Source of the DNA: Azospirillum lipoferum
GTDB taxonomy: Bacteria > Pseudomonadota > Alphaproteobacteria > Azospirillales > Azospirillaceae
Reading direction: 5' to 3'
NCBI RefSeq assembly: GCF_024170005.1
Contig: NZ_JALJXJ010000006.1
Coordinates: 186,001 to 250,000 of the forward strand
Length of the DNA stretch: 64,000 nt
The translations under genes were made by a program, and so were the position numbers. The notes below the pieces were generated by a model, which searched no databases, had not been told where the DNA came from, and saw only the letters and a program-made list of their open reading frames with translations. This document shows, piece after piece, positions 39,406 to 48,141 of the stretch; positions within the stretch are counted from its first letter, which is position 1, and every line of letters starts with the position of its first letter.

Positions 39406-40922
39406 GGGCCATCACCTGGGCAGGAGTCTGGTGGGTCGGTGGCCTGCTGCTGGCCTTCGCGGGGGCCAATATCCACGATCCCTACATGACCCCGGTCAAG
39501 GGCTGGTCGCTGTCCCTGATCGTGGTGGCCGGGCTGTGCGGCCTGCTCGTCCTGCGGCGGAGGGGCTTTGGCCGGCGGCCGGCGCTCGTGCTGCTCTGGC
39601 TGGCGGTGCCGCTCTGCACGGTGGGTGCGGAGGCCGTGTTCCAGATCCGCAAGGTGCAGGTCCTGGCGATGCGGGAGCCGCTGGCGGTCGATCTGGGGCG
39701 GCACTTCATCGTCGGCTACCGGCGGGTCGAGGAGGTCGAAGCGCTGGCGGCGCGCGGGCTGATCGGCGGAGTCTTCGTGTCCCGGCACAATCTGGCCGGA
39801 CGGACGGCCGAAGCGCTGCGCGACGAGATCGGCCATTTGCAGGAGATCCGGCGGCGGGCCGGGCTGCCGCCGCTGGTGGTGGCCGCCGACCAGGAGGGCG
39901 GCATCGTATCCCGGCTGTCGCCCTGGCTGCCGCATCGCTCCGCCCCGGCGGCGCTGGCCGGCCTGCCGCCCGGTGAGCGCCGCGCCGCCGCGCGCGCGCT
40001 CGGGCGGGCGCATGGGCGGGATTTGCAATCGATCGGCGTGACCGTCAACCTCGCGCCGGTCCTCGATCTGCGCCGCGACCATCCGCCCGATCCGCTGGAT
40101 TTCCACAGCCTCATCGCGCAGCGGGCGATTTCCGACGATCCGGAGGTGGTGGCCGAGGTCGCCGCCGCCTATGCCGGGGGTGTCACCGACGGCGGCGTCC
40201 GGCCGACCGCCAAGCATTTCCCCGGCCTGGGCCGGGCGCAGAGCGACACCCACCATTTCCGTGCCGTCATCGGCGACCCGCGCGAGGTGCTGGAAGCGAC
40301 CGACTGGCTGCCCTTCCGCCGCGTGCTGGCCGCCGATCCGCACACCCTTCTGATGGTCGGCCATGCCATCGTGGCGGCCGTCGATCCCGACCGGCCGGCC
40401 TCCCACTCGCGGCGGCTGATCGACGGGGTGATCCGCCGGGATTGGGGGTTCGACGGCCTGATCGTCACCGACGACATGGTCATGACGCCGGTCTACCAGT
40501 ACGGGCTGTGCCGGGCGGTCGTCGAGGCGCTGAACGCCGGGGTCGATCTTCTGCTGTTCGCACTCGACGGCAGCCAGTTCTATCGGGCCATGGCCTGTGC
40601 CGTGGACGCCGGAAAACACGGCCGGCTCGATCAGGCCATGCTGGCGGCGAGCGACAGGCGCTTGCTTGCCGATGATGTCGGCGTCCCGCGCGCAGCGGCT
40701 TCATCGGCGTCGCCTCCCGCGCTTCGATCAGGAGGTTTGGGCCATCTTGCCCGCCCACAGGTCGACGGGACCCATCCGGTCGGCCCCCTGCGTGGCGAGC
40801 GTCCAGCCGGGATATTCCGGCGGCAGTTCGCTGACCGCGTCGAGCTTCACGATCTCGTCGTCGCTCAGTTTCTTGAAGTAGAGACCTTTCGCGGGGGGCA
40901 GAGAACTCGTTTCCCGGCGTGA
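39402..40922 (+). CDS. Membrane-anchored glycoside hydrolase family 3 (NagZ-like)
   Basis: 506 residues from a GTG that overlaps the creD stop (GTGA), with GGAGAGGAG immediately upstream. Two or three N-terminal helices (residues 1-75) anchor a GH3 catalytic barrel. KHFPGLG followed by SDTHH matches the NagZ Asp-Thr/Ser-His acid/base dyad, and GLIVTDDMVM carries the nucleophile Asp. NagZ removes N-acetylglucosamine from peptidoglycan fragments. Membrane anchoring and fusion to creD are unusual. The last 65 residues or so run antisense through a separate degraded gene and look non-native, so the original stop may have been lost. Confidence 0.8.
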   Translation: MRAITWAGVWWVGGLLLAFAGANIHDPYMTPVKGWSLSLIVVAGLCGLLVLRRRGFGRRPALVLLWLAVPLCTVGAEAVFQIRKVQVLAMREPLAVDLGRHFIVGYRRVEEVEALAARGLIGGVFVSRHNLAGRTAEALRDEIGHLQEIRRRAGLPPLVVAADQEGGIVSRLSPWLPHRSAPAALAGLPPGERRAAARALGRAHGRDLQSIGVTVNLAPVLDLRRDHPPDPLDFHSLIAQRAISDDPEVVAEVAAAYAGGVTDGGVRPTAKHFPGLGRAQSDTHHFRAVIGDPREVLEATDWLPFRRVLAADPHTLLMVGHAIVAAVDPDRPASHSRRLIDGVIRRDWGFDGLIVTDDMVMTPVYQYGLCRAVVEALNAGVDLLLFALDGSQFYRAMACAVDAGKHGRLDQAMLAASDRRLLADDVGVPRAAASSASPPALRSGGLGHLARPQVDGTHPVGPLRGERPAGIFRRQFADRVELHDLVVAQFLEVETFRGGQRTRFPA

Positions 40923-40959
40923 TCCGCCGCGTCATCTCTTCGGTGCTGAGAGTTGCCAT
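40728..40959 (-). pseudogene. Frameshifted small conserved-looking gene
   Basis: Read from ATG at 40959, the frame gives MATLSTEEMTRRITPGNEFSA, then breaks at a run of six G (40893-40898, plus strand). In the next frame the reading resumes as PAKGLYFKKLSDDEIVKLD and ends in DLWAGKMAQTS and a stop at 40728. Dropping one G gives a continuous 76-residue protein. I do not recognise the family. It overlaps the 3' end of the GH3 gene in antisense. A real indel or a homopolymer sequencing error are both possible. Confidence 0.55.
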
Positions 40960-40969
40960 GGTCGCAGTG

Positions 40970-41032
40970 TCACCGCGCCCAGAACGCATCCAGGAAGGCT
41001 CTTGCGATCTCTTCTTTCTGCTTGCCGTCCAT
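40970..41032 (-). CDS. Tiny upstream frame (20 residues)
   Basis: MDGKQKEEIARAFLDAFWAR ends 10 bases before the start of the frameshifted gene, in the same direction. It could be a short leader or a remnant of a longer gene. No function can be assigned. Confidence 0.25.
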   Translation of the reverse strand: MDGKQKEEIARAFLDAFWAR

Positions 41033-41094
41033 CACGCATCCCCCTTCTGGCTGCTCATTTTCAACCTCGCCAGGCCAATCTGCTTATTCGATAT

Positions 41095-41141
41095 TTGGAA
41101 GAAAAATCCAAGTAATGGCGGACTATGTTCCAAATTTGGAA
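41095..41141. promoter_or_regulatory. Two TTGGA/TCCAA dyads
   Basis: TTGGA-N7-TCCAA (41095-41111) and the perfect 14-bp palindrome TTCCAAATTTGGAA (41128-41141) lie in an AT-rich stretch upstream of the minus-strand small frames. They may be operators. The remainder of 40960-41265 holds no other gene. Confidence 0.35.
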
Positions 41142-41203
41142 AACAGCGGGGTGCCTGATTGGGTGGTGATCGGGGGCCGTTCACCTGACGGAGGCAAAGA
41201 GAA

Positions 41204-41231
41204 GGCCCCGGCGGGTGAACCGCTCGGGGCC
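41204..41231 (-). terminator. Terminator of the secreted repeat protein gene
   Basis: GGCCCCG-GCGG and CCGC-T-CGGGGCC pair around a 5-base loop. On the minus strand the hairpin is followed by TTCTCTTT, about 35 bp past the stop at 41266. Confidence 0.65.
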
Positions 41232-41265
41232 AAGGCCATGGGAGGAAAGAGGTGTAACGCGGTAC

Positions 41266-41715
41266 TCAGCGCTGGCGGACGAGGGCGCCCTGGCCGGCGA
41301 CGTTGCCGATGCCGGCGGCGAGGTTCTGCACGTTGGCGAGGTTCGGGGCTCCGAAAGGCGTCCGGCCACCGGAGCGCTGGAGCACCGTCACGCCCTGCAT
41401 CGCCGAGTTGCCGATGCCCGCCGCGGTGTTCGACACGTTGGCCATCGAGCCGCCGGGGAGCAGCCCGCCGCTGCGCTGGCCGACCAGGACGCCCTGGCTG
41501 GCGGTGTTGCCGATCCCGGCGGCGAGGTTCGAGACGTTCGCCGCGTTCGGACCGCCGAACAGCCCGCCGCTGCGCTGCATCGTCGTGACGCTCTGGGCAG
41601 CACTGTTGCCGATGCCGGCCGCGGTGTTCGACAGGTTGGACACATTCTGCGCCATGGCCGGGGCGGCGAGCAGGGCCAGGGTGGCGAAGCCGGCGAGCAA
41701 GGAGGTGCGGATCAT
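41266..41715 (-). CDS. Secreted Asn/Gly-rich repeat protein (curlin-like repeats)
   Basis: 149 residues. A clear Sec signal (MIRTSLLAGFATLALLAAPAMA) is followed by four repeats of about 33 residues built on NVSNLAAGIGNxAxQGVxVxQRSGG. The GxGNxAxxxQ element resembles the curlin (CsgA) repeat core, so an amyloid-like surface fibre subunit is possible; no csgG/csgF-like genes are in the window. AGGAG precedes the chosen ATG, and a terminator follows. The family is not recognised with certainty. Confidence 0.75.
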   Translation of the reverse strand: MIRTSLLAGFATLALLAAPAMAQNVSNLSNTAAGIGNSAAQSVTTMQRSGGLFGGPNAANVSNLAAGIGNTASQGVLVGQRSGGLLPGGSMANVSNTAAGIGNSAMQGVTVLQRSGGRTPFGAPNLANVQNLAAGIGNVAGQGALVRQR

Positions 41716-41908
41716 GGTGTGGTCTCCTGGATGGGGCCGGTGCTGTGCATCCGGCGGGTTGTCCCGATGACATGACCCTAGCCGACCCCGCCCGCCGCCG
41801 ATGTGAGCCGGGCCACAACCGGCCGCATCTTTCACCACGATCCAGAACTCCAGGGGCTCCACCGCTCGGAAATCGGTCCCCGCTGCCTTCGGACCTTCTC
41901 AGCACCGC

Positions 41909-41927
41909 CCATACCTCTTGGGTATGG
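41909..41927. promoter_or_regulatory. CatM/BenM-type LysR box upstream of catB
   Basis: CCATACC-TCTTG-GGTATGG is a perfect 7-bp dyad that contains ATAC-N7-GTAT (41911-41925), the classic CatM/BenM recognition pattern. It is 116 bp before the catB start. The rest of 41716-42041 shows no gene. Confidence 0.65.
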
Positions 41928-42041
41928 AAACCGGACTCAATCGGTTTTGGACACCGACTGTCCTTTAAAACGATGATCAGCCCCAGAAGCTCTGAAGCTG
42001 CAAATGCACTGATTTGGGCGCACTGATTTGAGGATGTTCGC

Positions 42042-43235
42042 GTGACGAAAATCGAGCGGGTCGAAACCTTCATTCTGGATCTGCCGACCATCCGCCAGCA
42101 TGTGCTGGCGATGGCGACGATGCGGACGCAATCGGTCGTGATCGTCCGCATCACCGCGTCCGACGGTGTCGTCGGCTGGGGCGAAGGGGCGACCATCGGC
42201 GGCCTGAGCTATGGCGAGGAATCGGTCGAGGGCATGGCGCTGGCCATCGACACCTACATGACGCCGTTGCTGGTCGGCGAGGACGCCGGACGGGTCGGTG
42301 CCGCGATGGCGCGGATCGACGCCTTCGTCCAGGGCAACAACACGGCCAAATGCGCGGTCGAGACGGCGCTTCAGGACGCGGCGGCCCGGCGGCTGGGCGT
42401 ATCGCTGGCCGATCTGTTCGGCGGGCGGGTGCGCGACCGGCTGCCCTGCGCCTGGACACTGGCGAGCGGGCAATCCGACCTGGACATCGCCGAGGCCGAG
42501 CGGCTGCTCGACGCCCGCCGCCACAACATCTTCAAGCTGAAGATCGGCAAGCGCGCGCTGGCCGACGACATCGCCCACATCGCCGCGATCAAACGCGCGC
42601 TGGGCGACCGCGCCAGCGTCCGGGTCGACGTCAACCAGGCCTGGAGCGTCACCGACGCCCGGCGCGGACTGGCGGCGCTGGCCGACGCCGGGGCCGATCT
42701 CGTCGAACAGCCGGTAAGCCGCCGGCATCTGCCGGCGCTGGCCCGCCTGACCCAGGATTTTCCCATCGCCGTGATGGCCGACGAGATCCTGCGCGGCACC
42801 GAAGACGCCTTCCGTGTCGCCGCCGCCGCCGGGGCCGACGTCTTCTCGGTCAAGCTGGCCCAATCGGGCGGCGTCGGTCCGGCGGCCAAGGTCGCGGCCA
42901 TCGCCGAGGCGGCCGGGATCGGCATCTATGGCGGCACCATGATCGAAACCGGGGTGGGGACGGCGGCGGCGGCCCAGCTGTTCGCCACGCTGCCCCGGCT
43001 GGACTGGGGAACCGAGCTGTTCGGCCCCCTGCTGTTCACCGACGATTTTCTCGCCACGCCGCTGCGTTACGAGGAGTTCGCCCTGGTCGTGCCGGACGGG
43101 CCGGGCATCGGCGTCGACATCGACCCCGACCGGCTGGATGCCCTGCGCCGCGACCGTCCGCGCAGCCTCCACGCGACCCGTGCCATTTCTCAGGCCGCCA
43201 TTCCCCAAGCCGCCGTTCCCCAAGCCGGAGAGTGA
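42042..43235 (+). CDS. catB: Muconate cycloisomerase
   Basis: 397 residues of the enolase superfamily, muconate-lactonising subgroup (EC 5.5.1.1). It turns cis,cis-muconate into muconolactone. The catalytic KxK is in FKLKIGK, metal ligands lie in RVDVNQAW, LVEQPV and MADEI, and the second lysine is in FSVKLAQSGG. The start is a GTG (MTKIERVETFILDLPT). The last residues are a degenerate repeat (ISQAAIPQAAVPQAG) encoded by three 15-bp units, probably a neutral tail. It is followed 4 bp later by catC and then catA. Confidence 0.95.
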   Translation: MTKIERVETFILDLPTIRQHVLAMATMRTQSVVIVRITASDGVVGWGEGATIGGLSYGEESVEGMALAIDTYMTPLLVGEDAGRVGAAMARIDAFVQGNNTAKCAVETALQDAAARRLGVSLADLFGGRVRDRLPCAWTLASGQSDLDIAEAERLLDARRHNIFKLKIGKRALADDIAHIAAIKRALGDRASVRVDVNQAWSVTDARRGLAALADAGADLVEQPVSRRHLPALARLTQDFPIAVMADEILRGTEDAFRVAAAAGADVFSVKLAQSGGVGPAAKVAAIAEAAGIGIYGGTMIETGVGTAAAAQLFATLPRLDWGTELFGPLLFTDDFLATPLRYEEFALVVPDGPGIGVDIDPDRLDALRRDRPRSLHATRAISQAAIPQAAVPQAGE

Positions 43236-43239
43236 TCCC

Positions 43240-43530
43240 ATGCTGTTCCATGTGACGATGACCGTGCGCCTGCCGGCCGACATGCCGGCGGACGACGCGG
43301 CCGACCTGAAGGCGCGCGAGAAGGCCATCGCCGCCGGCCTGCAACGCGGCGGCAAATGGCGCCATCTGTGGCGCGTCGCCGGCGCCTACGCCAATGTCAG
43401 CATCTTCGATGTCGCCGACAATGCCGAGCTGCACGACATCCTGACCGGACTGCCCCTGTTCCCCTACATGGACATCGCCGTGACGCCGCTGTGCCGTCAC
43501 CCCTCCTCGGTCCGTGACGGCGACGCCTGA
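43240..43530 (+). CDS. catC: Muconolactone delta-isomerase
   Basis: 96 residues, typical of CatC (EC 5.3.3.4), which forms 3-oxoadipate enol-lactone. MLFHVTMTVRLPADMP, GGKWRHLWRVAGAYANVSIFDV and LHDILTGLPLFPYMDI are strongly family-like. It lies 4 bp after catB, with catA downstream. The enol-lactone hydrolase needed next is not in the window. Confidence 0.96.
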   Translation: MLFHVTMTVRLPADMPADDAADLKAREKAIAAGLQRGGKWRHLWRVAGAYANVSIFDVADNAELHDILTGLPLFPYMDIAVTPLCRHPSSVRDGDA

Positions 43531-43601
43531 CGGTCCTCATCACACGTCCGTTCCCCAGCCCCCCTCACGCCACCAACCAACAAGTTCAAAGGGAGACTCC
43601 C

Positions 43602-44522
43602 ATGCAGGCCAAGGAAATCGATGCGCTGCTGGCGCGCTTCACCCAGGTCACGCCCGGCAAGACGCCCAACCCGCGGGTCAAGGCGATCGTCGACCGCATC
43701 GTCCGCGACTTGTTCGTGACGATGAACGAATTCGACGTTACCCCGGACGAATTCTGGACCGCCTGCAACTACCTGACCGAGCTGGGCAAGAACAACGAGG
43801 CCGGGCTGCTGGCTCCGGGGCTGGGCTTCGAGCATTTCATCGACCTGCTGGTCGAGGAGCGCGAGAGCGCCGCCGGCCTGAATGAGAACGGCACGCCGCG
43901 CACCATCGAAGGCCCGCTCTATGTGGCCGGCGCCCCGGTACACCAGGGCAGCGCCCGCATCGATGACGGGCTGGACAGCGAGGCGGAGCCGCTCTTCATG
44001 TCGGGCGTCGTGCGCGATGCCTCGGGCAAGCCGATCCCCAACGCGGTGGTCGAGGTCTGGCATGCCAATTCCAAGGGCAACTATTCGATCTTCGACAGTT
44101 CGCAGACGCCCTTCAACAACCGTGGCACCATCCAGACCGGTGCCGACGGGCGCTATTCCTTCCAGTCGATCATGCCGTCGGGCTATGCCTGCCCGCCGGG
44201 CAGCAGCACGCTGCAACTGCTGGACCTGCTGGGCCGCCACGGCGCCCGTCCCGCCCACATCCACTTCTTCGTCAGCGCCCCCGGCTACCGCAAGCTGACG
44301 ACGCAGATCAACATCCAGGGCGACCCGCTGATCGACGACGATTTCGCCTTCGCCACCCGCGACGGTCTGGTGCCCGAGATTCGCCGCATCGACGATCCGG
44401 CGGCGCTGGAGGCCCGTGGCGTGACCCGTCCCTTCGCCGAGATCGGCTTCGACTTCCGTCTGGTCGAGGCCCGCGACGGCCTGCCGGCCGACGTGGTCGA
44501 ACGCGCGCGCGTGTCCGCCTGA
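43602..44522 (+). CDS. catA: Catechol 1,2-dioxygenase
   Basis: 306 residues, intradiol ring-cleavage enzyme (EC 1.13.11.1) with non-haem Fe(III). The N-terminal helical dimerisation domain is followed by the catalytic barrel with NAVVEVWHANSKGNYS, YSFQSIMPSGYACPP and RPAHIHFFVSAPGYRKL. These carry the two Tyr and two His ligands. It converts catechol to cis,cis-muconate for CatB. It is the last gene of catBCA, with a terminator after it. Confidence 0.96.
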   Translation: MQAKEIDALLARFTQVTPGKTPNPRVKAIVDRIVRDLFVTMNEFDVTPDEFWTACNYLTELGKNNEAGLLAPGLGFEHFIDLLVEERESAAGLNENGTPRTIEGPLYVAGAPVHQGSARIDDGLDSEAEPLFMSGVVRDASGKPIPNAVVEVWHANSKGNYSIFDSSQTPFNNRGTIQTGADGRYSFQSIMPSGYACPPGSSTLQLLDLLGRHGARPAHIHFFVSAPGYRKLTTQINIQGDPLIDDDFAFATRDGLVPEIRRIDDPAALEARGVTRPFAEIGFDFRLVEARDGLPADVVERARVSA

Positions 44523-44563
44523 ACGGTCCAGACGCCCCAGGGGCGCCCCGGCTTCCGCTCCGT

Positions 44564-44600
44564 AACGACCCCCGCCAGTCCTGGCGGGGGCGTTCCCGTT
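44564..44600 (+). terminator. catBCA terminator
   Basis: CCCCCGCCAG and CTGGCGGGGG form a 10-bp stem with outer AACG/CGTT pairs, followed by a weak T-containing tail. A smaller inverted repeat (GCCCC/GGGGC) precedes it. Confidence 0.7.
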
Positions 44601-44682
44601 TCGGAATCCGGGATACGGTATAAGATTTGCTTAGAGTCCGTATCGTTGCGAGGATTGTCCACAGCCGGGAGGATGCGTCGCC

Positions 44683-45678
44683 ATGGACATGACTGCCGCC
44701 TTGTCTGCCCTGAACGGGCCGTCCCTCGACGCGTCGGCGCTTCGGCTGTGCCGCGTCTTCGAGACAGCGGATCTGGACGACGCCCGCGAACGGATTTCCA
44801 AGGTGATGCAGCCGCACAGCCTGATGGCCTGCGGCCGGCCGAAGGGGGGGCAGCCCTCGCACATGGATTTCATGGCGATGAAGGGCATGGGGATCGGGAC
44901 GATCAAGTTCGGTCAGGCATCGATCGCCGTCCCGCCGCTGGACGATTACTATCTCGCCATCCTCTGCGTCAGCGGCGGCGCCGAAATCCGCATCGAGCGC
45001 GACACCTTCACCGTGGACCGTTTCAACGGCGTGCTCTGTTCGCCGGGAAGCCCAATCGCTGGGCAGTTCTCGCCCGATTGCGAGCAGCTGGTGCTCAAGA
45101 TTGCGCGCACCCGGCTGGCGACCTTCAACGGGCCGCGTCCGGTGCGGCTGGCGTCAAGGCTCGATCTGCGCAGCCCGCGGCTGACGCCGCTGCTGGTGGC
45201 GCTGCGCGGCGTGATCGGCGACCCGGCCACCGTGCGGCTGATCCGCGACGACGCCCTGGTCGCCGCGGAGTATGAGCAGCTTTTCCTGCGGCTGCTGCTG
45301 GCCGGGCAGGAATGCGTCGAGACGGACGACCGGCCGCAGGGTCCGCGGCCGGTGTCGGTTCATCGCGCCATCGCCTATCTGCGGGAGAATTCCGCCGCCG
45401 CGGTCACGCTGGCCGACATCGCCCAGGCGGCCGGCGTGCCGGAACGCACGCTGCACGACGCCTTCAAGCGCTTCGAGGGCGTCAGCCCGTTACGCTATCT
45501 GCGCAACCTGCGGCTCGACGATGTTCATGCGCAGCTGCGCGCCGGTGGTGGGGAAGATGCCAGCGTGACGGCCATCGCGCTGAACGCCGGCTTCACCCAT
45601 CTGAGCCGCTTCGCCCAGGATTATGCCGAGCGCTTCGGCGAGCGGCCGTCCGACACCCTGCGCCGGGGGTGCGCCTGA
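44683..45678 (+). CDS. AraC/XylS-family regulator (BenR/AndR-like)
   Basis: 331 residues. An N-terminal cupin-like effector domain (about 20-200) is followed by the two-helix-turn-helix AraC DNA-binding domain: AAAVTLADIAQAAGVPERTLHDAFKRFEGVSPLRYLRNLRL and NAGFTHLSRFAQDYAERFGERPSDTLRR. BenR/XylS/AndR members activate aromatic dioxygenase operons with benzoate- or anthranilate-like effectors. The matching TGCG-N6-GGATA repeats occur before andAc. It sits between catA and the Liv importer genes. The effector identity is inferred. Confidence 0.88.
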   Translation: MDMTAALSALNGPSLDASALRLCRVFETADLDDARERISKVMQPHSLMACGRPKGGQPSHMDFMAMKGMGIGTIKFGQASIAVPPLDDYYLAILCVSGGAEIRIERDTFTVDRFNGVLCSPGSPIAGQFSPDCEQLVLKIARTRLATFNGPRPVRLASRLDLRSPRLTPLLVALRGVIGDPATVRLIRDDALVAAEYEQLFLRLLLAGQECVETDDRPQGPRPVSVHRAIAYLRENSAAAVTLADIAQAAGVPERTLHDAFKRFEGVSPLRYLRNLRLDDVHAQLRAGGGEDASVTAIALNAGFTHLSRFAQDYAERFGERPSDTLRRGCA

Positions 45679-45702
45679 CGGCGGCCGCTATCCCCCGACG
45701 CC

Positions 45703-46403
<701 letters not shown>

Positions 46404-46407
<4 letters not shown>

Positions 46408-47159
46408 GCCAGCGCGTCCTCTCCAAGATAGGCGGTGCGGACTTCCGGATGGCCGCGGATCTCGTCCACCGTGCCGGTGACGATGACCCGGCCATAGACC
46501 AGGACGGAGATGCGGTCGGCCAGGGCGAACACCGCCTGCATGTCATGCTCGACCAGCAGGATGCCGTAGCGGCTGCGCAGGTCGCGCAGGATGCCGATCA
46601 GCCGCTCCGTCTCCTCCGGCCCGGCCCCGGCCAGCGGCTCGTCGAGCAGCAGCAGGCGGGGGTTCATCGCGATGGCGATGGCGAGTTCGAGCTGGCGCTT
46701 CTCGCCATGCGACAGGGCCGCGGCGCCGCGGTCGGCGACGCGGCCCAGCCCGACGGTGTCGAGTGCGGCGCGCGCCTCCTCGTTCAGCGCCTTCTCGTTC
46801 GCGACCGGTCGCAGGAAGCGGAAGGAGGAGCCGCTGCGCGCCTGCACCGCCAGCGCCACATTCTCCAGGGCGGTGAAGCCCGGCACGATGCTGGTGATCT
46901 GGAAGCTGCGGGCCAGCCCCAGCCGGGCGCGGCGTTCGAAGGGCAGGGCGGTCACATCCTGCCCGGCGAAGCGGATGGTTCCGCGGTCCGGGCGCAGGGT
47001 GCCGCTGATCTGGTGGATCAGCGTGGTCTTGCCCGCCCCGTTCGGGCCGATGATCGCGTGGATCTCCCCCGGCAGGACGGTCAGCGACACGTCGGAGGTC
47101 ACGGTCAGCGCGCCGAAATTCTTGCTCAGGCCGCGCAGCTCCAGCAACGGATCAGGCAT
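46404..47159 (-). CDS. livG: Branched-chain-type ABC ATPase, LivG
   Basis: 251 residues. Walker A GPNGAGKTT, signature LSHGEKRQLELAIAIAM, Walker B LLLLDEPLAGAGPEE, and VEHDMQAVFALADRI follow the LivG pattern, where the aspartate of the canonical LSHGE block region is kept. It overlaps livM by 8 bp and livF by 4 bp. It pairs with LivF to power the LivHM channel. Confidence 0.94.
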
Positions 47160-48141
47160 CGGCGTTCCTCCGCTTGGGCGAGGCGAACCGGAAGGCGGCG
47201 CGCAGGCGCAGCGGGGCGCCGACCAGCCCGTCCGGCAGGAACAGCACCGACAGCACCAGCAGCGGCCCGAACACCAGCCGCCAGTAGACCAGCAGGTGCG
47301 ACAGCGATTCCTCCAGCAGCACGATGGCGAGCGCCCCCAGGATCGCGCCGCCGAGCTGGCCGACGCCGCCGAGGATGACCATGAACAGCAGCTCGCCCGA
47401 GCGGGTCCAGGACAGCAGGGCAGGGGACACGAACTCCGTCGCGTTGGCCAGCAGGGCGCCGGCCAGCCCGCCGACCGCCCCGGCCATCACATAGGCGACC
47501 AGACGGTAGGGGTAGGGCTGGAAGCCGACCGCCAGCGCCCGCTGCGGATTCTCCCGCGCCGCCCGCAGCACCCGGCCGAACCGGCTGCCCAGCAGCAGGC
47601 TGCCGCCGACCCAGACCAGGGCCAGCAGGCTGAGGCAGAGGAAATGGAAGGTCAGGCGGCTGTCCAGGATCCGGGTCCCCAGCCATTCGGTGCGGGCATA
47701 GAGCGTGTAGCCGTCGTCGCCGCCCAGGCTGGAGAAGGAGGAGGTGGTGAAGAAGGCCATCTGGCCGAAGGCCAGCGTGATCATGATGAAATGCACGCCG
47801 CTGGTGCGCAGCGACACCGCTCCCGTCAGAAGCGCGTAGGCGGCGGCCGCGGTGATGGCGGCGGGAAAGACGATCAACCCCTCGCTGATCCCGGCGGCGT
47901 CGAAGGCGACCACGGTATAGGCGCCGATCCCCATCGTCGCGGCGTGGCCCAGGCTGACCAGCCCGGCGCCGCCGACCAGCAGCGACAGGCTGACCGCCGC
48001 CATGCCCAGGATCATCGCGCGGGCCAGCAGGCCGAGCGCGAAGCCGTCGCCGAAACCGAGGAAGGGGGCCGCCGCCAGCGCCAGCAGCGTGACCAGGGCA
48101 AGGGCATGTTTGCGAAGGGTTTTGCGAAGCGGTGCCGTCAT
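47152..48141 (-). CDS. livM: Branched-chain-type ABC permease, LivM
   Basis: 329 residues with about nine helices. LLVGGAGLVSLGHAATMGIGAYT near residue 60 and ARENPQRALAVGFQPYPYRLVAYVMAGAVGGLAGAL (the EAA-like loop) are diagnostic of LivM. The start is the Met of MTAPLRKTLRKHAL, overlapping the livH stop by four bases. The open frame upstream of it is livH in another frame. Confidence 0.93.
   Translation of the reverse strand: MTAPLRKTLRKHALALVTLLALAAAPFLGFGDGFALGLLARAMILGMAAVSLSLLVGGAGLVSLGHAATMGIGAYTVVAFDAAGISEGLIVFPAAITAAAAYALLTGAVSLRTSGVHFIMITLAFGQMAFFTTSSFSSLGGDDGYTLYARTEWLGTRILDSRLTFHFLCLSLLALVWVGGSLLLGSRFGRVLRAARENPQRALAVGFQPYPYRLVAYVMAGAVGGLAGALLANATEFVSPALLSWTRSGELLFMVILGGVGQLGGAILGALAIVLLEESLSHLLVYWRLVFGPLLVLSVLFLPDGLVGAPLRLRAAFRFASPKRRNADA

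Noticed and set aside
41115..41588. Plus-strand frame starting MADYVPNLENSG
   Set aside because: After about 40 codons it becomes an arginine-rich shadow of the secreted repeat protein gene.
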